A DNA stretch of 5,176 bases, taken from an uncultured Oscillibacter sp. GTDB lineage: Bacteria; Bacillota; Clostridia; Oscillospirales; Oscillospiraceae. Shown one piece after another: positions 3,898-5,176 of this stretch. Under the pieces are notes generated by a model that worked only from the letters and a program-made list of their open reading frames with translations, did not search any database and was not told the DNA's origin. How positions within the stretch are numbered: the stretch's first letter is position 1; each line of letters begins with the position of its first letter. A program made the translations under genes and the position numbers. The stretch spans positions 1 through 5,176 of the forward strand of contig CAJUOD010000171.1 of assembly GCA_910587875.1 (NCBI GenBank), in the 5' to 3' direction.

Positions 3898-5176
3898 TCA
3901 CATAAAAATCGACGTACCCTGGTACTCCTCGTGATCACCTGGCTTATGTCCCATCGCAATCTTCTTCTCACGGATTCTCTGTCTGAGCTTGCTCTCTACA
4001 TGACCTCCCGACGGATTCGGCGGCGGGAGCGTTTCCCAGAAAATATTGCCCATATGATGGAGGAGCCTTACAGTGCAGAGGAGAACAGAAGGGTCACGCT
4101 GCCGATGGTCCAGGAGGAACTGCGCGCAGCTGTTGCCTTGATTTGCGGATTGCGTCAGCCAATACTCTGCCACCTCTGTATTCTTCTCTACCTCCTTACC
4201 CTGCAGACAGAGCTTGCCAAGAACATACTGTGCGTATTGATTCCCCTGTCTGGCGGAGTCACTCAGCAACTGAACCGCCCTTTCGATATCTTCCGGAACG
4301 CCATCACCCAGAAGGCACATCTTCCCCAGGCGGTACTGAGCATACTGATTTCCCGATTTACCAGCACGCTCATACCACGCCGCTGCATCGCCTGTTCGTC
4401 CTTGCCTTTGGAGAAACCTTCCCAGAGCGTACTGCGACGGTACGTCCCCTATCGCGGCAGAGCGCCGGAACCACTTCTCCGCCTTTTCATCGTCCGGCAG
4501 CACACCAAGACCATCCCGGTACGCCTTGGCCAAGTGATACGCAGCCGAGGCAAAGTCCTTGTCCCACAACTTCTCCAACGTTTTTACCGCTTCTCGTTTT
4601 TCTGCCCACGTGACATCGTCATCACAGAGCAGTGCTGCCGCTTGGCGGTACTCCAGCACTTCGTTGTATTCAACGCCTTGCGGCAGGATTTCAAAAACCG
4701 CTTCCGGCTCATCATTCATCTCCGCATCCTCAAAGGTGAACACGCCCAATCGCAGATTCTCCGCCTCCTGGATTACCAGATTCTTGATTGTGCGGAACTC
4801 CTTCTGCTGTGAGAGCGGCAGCCTCTGGCGAGGCGTATCTTTGTAGTAGCTCTCCAGCTCATCACGCAGACCGTTCCAGACCTCATAGCACTCCGCTACC
4901 TCCGGGAGTTTTGCTATCTCATCCACGACAGCGTCTACCTGGGCCTTGACGGACTTTTTCAAATAGCCGTAGACCTTTTTGCCCTTGACAGCTTCCAGAG
5001 ACTGTGCCAGCTCCAGCATCTTCATTTCGATCACAGGGCTGTCGCAGAAGCCTGTCCGCATCTTCTCTATCAGCTCTCTCATAGACCGACGAGCTGCGCT
5101 GACCAAGTCCTTGTAGGAGACGTCCTTCTCCTGATAGAGCGTGTACATCTCATCCTGGAAAATATCATTCGTGAGT
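3898..5176 (-). CDS. MobP3/MobL-like relaxase C-terminal part with Sel1 repeats, partial (5' end outside window)
   Basis: Probable relaxase, the enzyme that nicks oriT and leads DNA during conjugative transfer. The frame is open to the window edge: nine further residues (LTNDIFQDE) precede the first in-window ATG at 5148, so that ATG is internal and 425 codons are visible. From that ATG, residues 1-140 are mostly helical (YQEKDVSYKDLVSAARRSM onward), resembling as far as I recall the region after the nuclease domain in Clostridia MobP3/MobL relaxases. About 198-346 contain roughly four Sel1-type repeats. The tail (LLHHMGNIFWETLPPPN, then EKKIAMGHKPGDHEE) resembles the end of such relaxases. 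The catalytic Tyr and His-triad domain would lie beyond the right edge, so the enzyme class rests on the C-terminus alone. Position next to int fits a mobilizable element. A generic Sel1-repeat protein is the alternative. Confidence 0.7.
   Translation of the reverse strand, partial: LTNDIFQDEMYTLYQEKDVSYKDLVSAARRSMRELIEKMRTGFCDSPVIEMKMLELAQSLEAVKGKKVYGYLKKSVKAQVDAVVDEIAKLPEVAECYEVWNGLRDELESYYKDTPRQRLPLSQQKEFRTIKNLVIQEAENLRLGVFTFEDAEMNDEPEAVFEILPQGVEYNEVLEYRQAAALLCDDDVTWAEKREAVKTLEKLWDKDFASAAYHLAKAYRDGLGVLPDDEKAEKWFRRSAAIGDVPSQYALGRFLQRQGRTGDAAAWYERAGKSGNQYAQYRLGKMCLLGDGVPEDIERAVQLLSDSARQGNQYAQYVLGKLCLQGKEVEKNTEVAEYWLTQSANQGNSCAQFLLDHRQRDPSVLLCTVRLLHHMGNIFWETLPPPNPSGGHVESKLRQRIREKKIAMGHKPGDHEEYQGTSIFM
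4112..4551 (-). repeat. Sel1-like (TPR-related) repeats in the relaxase-like protein
   Basis: About four units of 32-37 residues with the pattern AxYxLGxxYxxGxGVxxDxxKAxxWxxxSAxxGN, at about residues 200-236, 237-268, 269-304 and 305-340 counted from the ATG at 5148, then a fragment (CAQFLLDH). Units three and four both open GNQYAQYxLGK, suggesting recent duplication. The second unit is a few residues short. Sel1 repeats usually bind partner proteins. Confidence 0.8.

Noticed and set aside
4112..4551. CRISPR or DNA-level tandem repeat array
   Set aside because: The repetition is at protein level (Sel1 units with diverged codons), not identical DNA repeats with spacers.
3499..4812. 437-codon plus-strand open frame
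   Set aside because: It spans the integrase start, the gap and the Sel1-repeat gene in antisense. It shows no recognisable protein features, whereas the minus strand encodes clear repeats and motifs.

Overview
The window looks like DNA from a gut-type Clostridia/Oscillospiraceae bacterium. That is an inference from GC-rich Firmicutes-style genes, strong AAGGAGG ribosome binding sites and the protein families present; no taxonomic marker is in view. It holds a BlaR1/BlaI-type sensor-repressor pair, a HicAB toxin-antitoxin module, an att site made from the 3' part of a tRNA-Arg, a tyrosine integrase, and the C-terminal part of a relaxase carrying Sel1 repeats.

Layout: (1) 1-1466, minus strand, GC-rich by eye: blaI repressor (1083-1466) overlapping by 4 bp a blaR1-like M56 metalloprotease gene that runs off the left edge. 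A textbook sigma-A promoter with two TCTACATTGT operators precedes blaI. (2) 1467-1831: a more AT-rich divergent intergenic region with the blaI promoter at one end and a hicAB extended -10 promoter at the other. (3) 1832-2291, plus strand: hicA then hicB, overlapping by 11 bp. (4) 2292-2610: no gene. It contains paired TGACCCA direct repeats with 12-bp period, then positions 32-76 of a tRNA-Arg(ACG), then a perfect 16-bp-stem terminator, then a second pair of TGACCCA repeats with the same 12-bp period. (5) 2611-3756, minus strand: tyrosine integrase reading toward the att site. (6) 3898-5176, minus strand: 5'-truncated relaxase (MobP3/MobL-like) with about four Sel1 repeats.

Integrase plus relaxase indicates an integrative and mobilizable or conjugative element that targets tRNA-Arg. 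The main observation is that the tRNA fragment has no 5' half and carries what look like integrase arm-binding sites on both sides. That arrangement is expected for attP in a circular element, or for the junction between two tandem copies. It does not fit one simply integrated copy. If so, hicAB and perhaps blaI-blaR1 lie at the other end of the same element as cargo: HicAB as an addiction module beside the recombination site, and BlaI/BlaR1 as a possible cell-wall or beta-lactam response pair whose target gene lies outside the window.
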